Of a stretch of DNA of 56,796 nucleotides, positions 51,501 through 54,500 are shown piece after piece. A program made the position numbers and the translations under genes. Numbering within the stretch: the first letter of the stretch is position 1; each line of letters opens with the position of its first letter. Source of the DNA: Gyrodactylus bullatarudis. Its lineage: Eukaryota; Platyhelminthes; Monogenea; Gyrodactylidea; Gyrodactylidae. The notes under the pieces are model-generated. The model was not told the origin of the DNA. It was given only the letters and a program-made list of their open reading frames with translations, and ran no database searches. Location: positions 15,472 through 72,267 of the forward strand of contig SSNU01000008.1 of assembly GCA_012064415.1 (NCBI GenBank). Direction: 5' to 3'.

Positions 51501-54500
51501 AAAGAAGAATCAATATCCTCAACCTTCCTGTAAAAATTATCAATGAAGGTTTTTAGAACTGGTTTTATGTTCAATCTCGAGTTTTCAAGTAGCTTGACAC
51601 CAATATCTTCAACTTTTCTGATAGAGTTTTTCTTCCTGGTTTCGAATGAAATTAGCTAAAATATAAAATTTCAAAGAATTACTTTGATGTTTTTGAACAG
51701 TGTCAAATTACGTTTAAGAAGCTGGTACATGGGATTCTACTTCTCGATCAAAATAACAGGTCTTGAACATAGATTTCTGTGTTCTAACATGATTTGTACA
51801 GTTTTTGCATACGATTGCTGAGGATTTTTCACAAAAACAAATTTGTAAAATGCATTTTCTTATTTAAGTCATGACTAAATTTTTTTTTGAAAATTCCCAT
51901 TGAGATTGGATATAAGAATAGATTTTAGAAAATATAATTTTCCTCAGAAATAATAAAAACTTCATTTTCTTGCACATCAATGCTCATAATAGCCAAAATC
52001 TGTCTTGAATAATCTTGTCTAATTTGATTCTAAAAAGATTAATATCTATGCTTACATTGTATTTATTGATTTCAAGCTCATTGATAAACTTCGTGATGTA
52101 GTCTTGTGATCCTATAACTCCATCAATATTACAGGTCTCTGCAGCTGTCTTGATTGTAGTTTTTATATCGGCTCGTGAGATAAGACATCCTTCCTCCATC
52201 ATCTTTCTTAAATTCATTGTGATTAAATTTCTTAGCCTAGCGTATCTGTCTTGATTGTCGTAATTCATATTGGTCACAATCTTGTTTTTTTCTGAAATCC
52301 AACGCTTCAGTGTATTGATGCTTATTCCTTTCTTTTTAGCAAAGGATCCATAGCCCAGTAATGAGTTTTCAAATTCAGATATAATCTGAAATTTCTCTTT
52401 ATTAGTATAGAGCTTCATGTTTGTGTTTACGAATGAGTATTCAAGTAAGAGTCAGATGAATATGATATAGGAGACTAAGATCAAAATTGAAATGGAGCAA
52501 TCGTTGAATACCATTTACATTGTACATTGTACAATAGATAAAGGGGTCTCATATATGAAGTCGAACAAATCATTGGTATAATCATTTTTTATTCTATGCA
52601 TAGAAATTCCTTAGTGTGAATAATAAAAGAGGAGTCTCAATAAACTATAGCTATCGAACAAGAATTACACAATCGTTTGGGCATTAATACACCTCCCCAC
52701 CTCTTTCGTTGTGCTTTCATGTGAGTCATTGTGGCGTGGTAGGATGATTCGAAACGTGATTTTGAAATTAATCAGAATTAATTTCAACTCATGAAAATGT
52801 TAAAATTCCTTATTAGTTCATAATAAAAAATTCAATCATGCTGAAAATATGTGCTCTATCTAATGATACTAAAATCATTACCCTAAGATGACGAAAAACC
52901 AAACTCCTCGTAGAAGCGACGTAAAAATTTTTTTTAACATCTCAATCTAGAAATAATTTAATTCTAAGGATTAATATCTAAATTTTGATTAACTTCAGAT
53001 CAATTTTATATTAGTTATTGAAATTATTCATAACGTGTACCACGAACTTCACAAATTTGATGTACTTGCATTTCATTGGTTGACAGTTTCTCACCCTCCC
53101 ATTGGTTAGAAATTTCGCTGATTTAGGTATATAAGCAAGGCGTAAATAATCGTTATAGCAGAGTGGAAAAGAAAACGGGTCCCTCACCTGTATTTACCAA
53201 AACATCCAGTGTATAGGGGGAGTCCCGAGTAATAGAAGACGAACGGGGGTTCTGAGCTAGTGGTTACAAGCATTGCTTCACAGTGTTTAAGACTCATGTT
53301 CGAATCCTGGCTATGGTGTACTGACGAGTCCTAATGAGGACGAAACGCGGGTACATCTGCCACCGTGAGTTGTATATTATTTGAATCTTTTATGGTGTTG
53401 ACATGTGATCCGAATTCTAACGTAAAGGTGTGAGAATACAACTAATACTAATCACTAATGCTGTTTATAAACAATGAAGATTTGTCGAATGAGATCATTT
53501 TGAGCATTTTTTTTGCAAAGTCAAATGAATATTTTATTACTTAATTTTTCATTTAATTCAGATTATTCACATGCTTATAATTTGGAAGATATTGAAAAGT
53601 CGAATAACATCCCATGGCGAATTCATCAAAATCATTCGTTACACGGTGCTAATACAGATTCGCACAAAACAACTTTCCATCATCGACATCAGAGATCTTT
53701 ACCAGAATATAATCTTAATCACAATCCTAATGAAATTCCATTAATTTATTTTGACGAACACAACAATGAACAAAATTTTTCATCAAACAACCAGAGTAAA
53801 ATTTCAAAGGTAATTGTCATTTGATTGTTCGGTCATAAAATGATTGAATATTATATTTTTAGAGTATTAAAAAGTTTAACTTTTGAATGTTTTTTCTATT
53901 TTGATGAAACTTTTATTAAAAACAACATGATGGGCTTTGTAAATAATAATCTAGGTGATTTATTTTCTTTCAATCTGAAATTCTTGTCAAATATCTTCAG
54001 ACTTTTAAGGATAGCATCAAAATTGATATTTTTCCGCAAAATATTCTATTTTATAATATTTAATTAAACAATGAAATTTATTCATAACATAAAAGTTTGC
54101 CCATGAAAGAGTAAGATCGGATATGGGAAATACTCGCCCAGAAAATTCCAAAGAAATCATTGTTAATACATACTAGAGATAGATTTTGCAGATTATCGAT
54201 TTTTAGTCAATTTGATTTTCTGATCAAGCTTGAAGAGACGATTCTAATAATATATAGAACGTACGGTCTTACTAGTATTTTAGATTGAGACACAAAAGAG
54301 GTGAAAAAATTGTATTAACTTTAATGGAAGGAGAAATATTCTCGATTTTTATTTTTCACGTAATAGTCAAAGATTTCATTGACAAACAAGCTTACTATCA
54401 ATTTTGATCAGAAAAAAGCTTAAAAATCAACATTTCATGCTAAAGGGTATTAAAAAATCCGAAGTTACTTAAAAGTAGTAGTATGAACTTTTGCTGTTGA

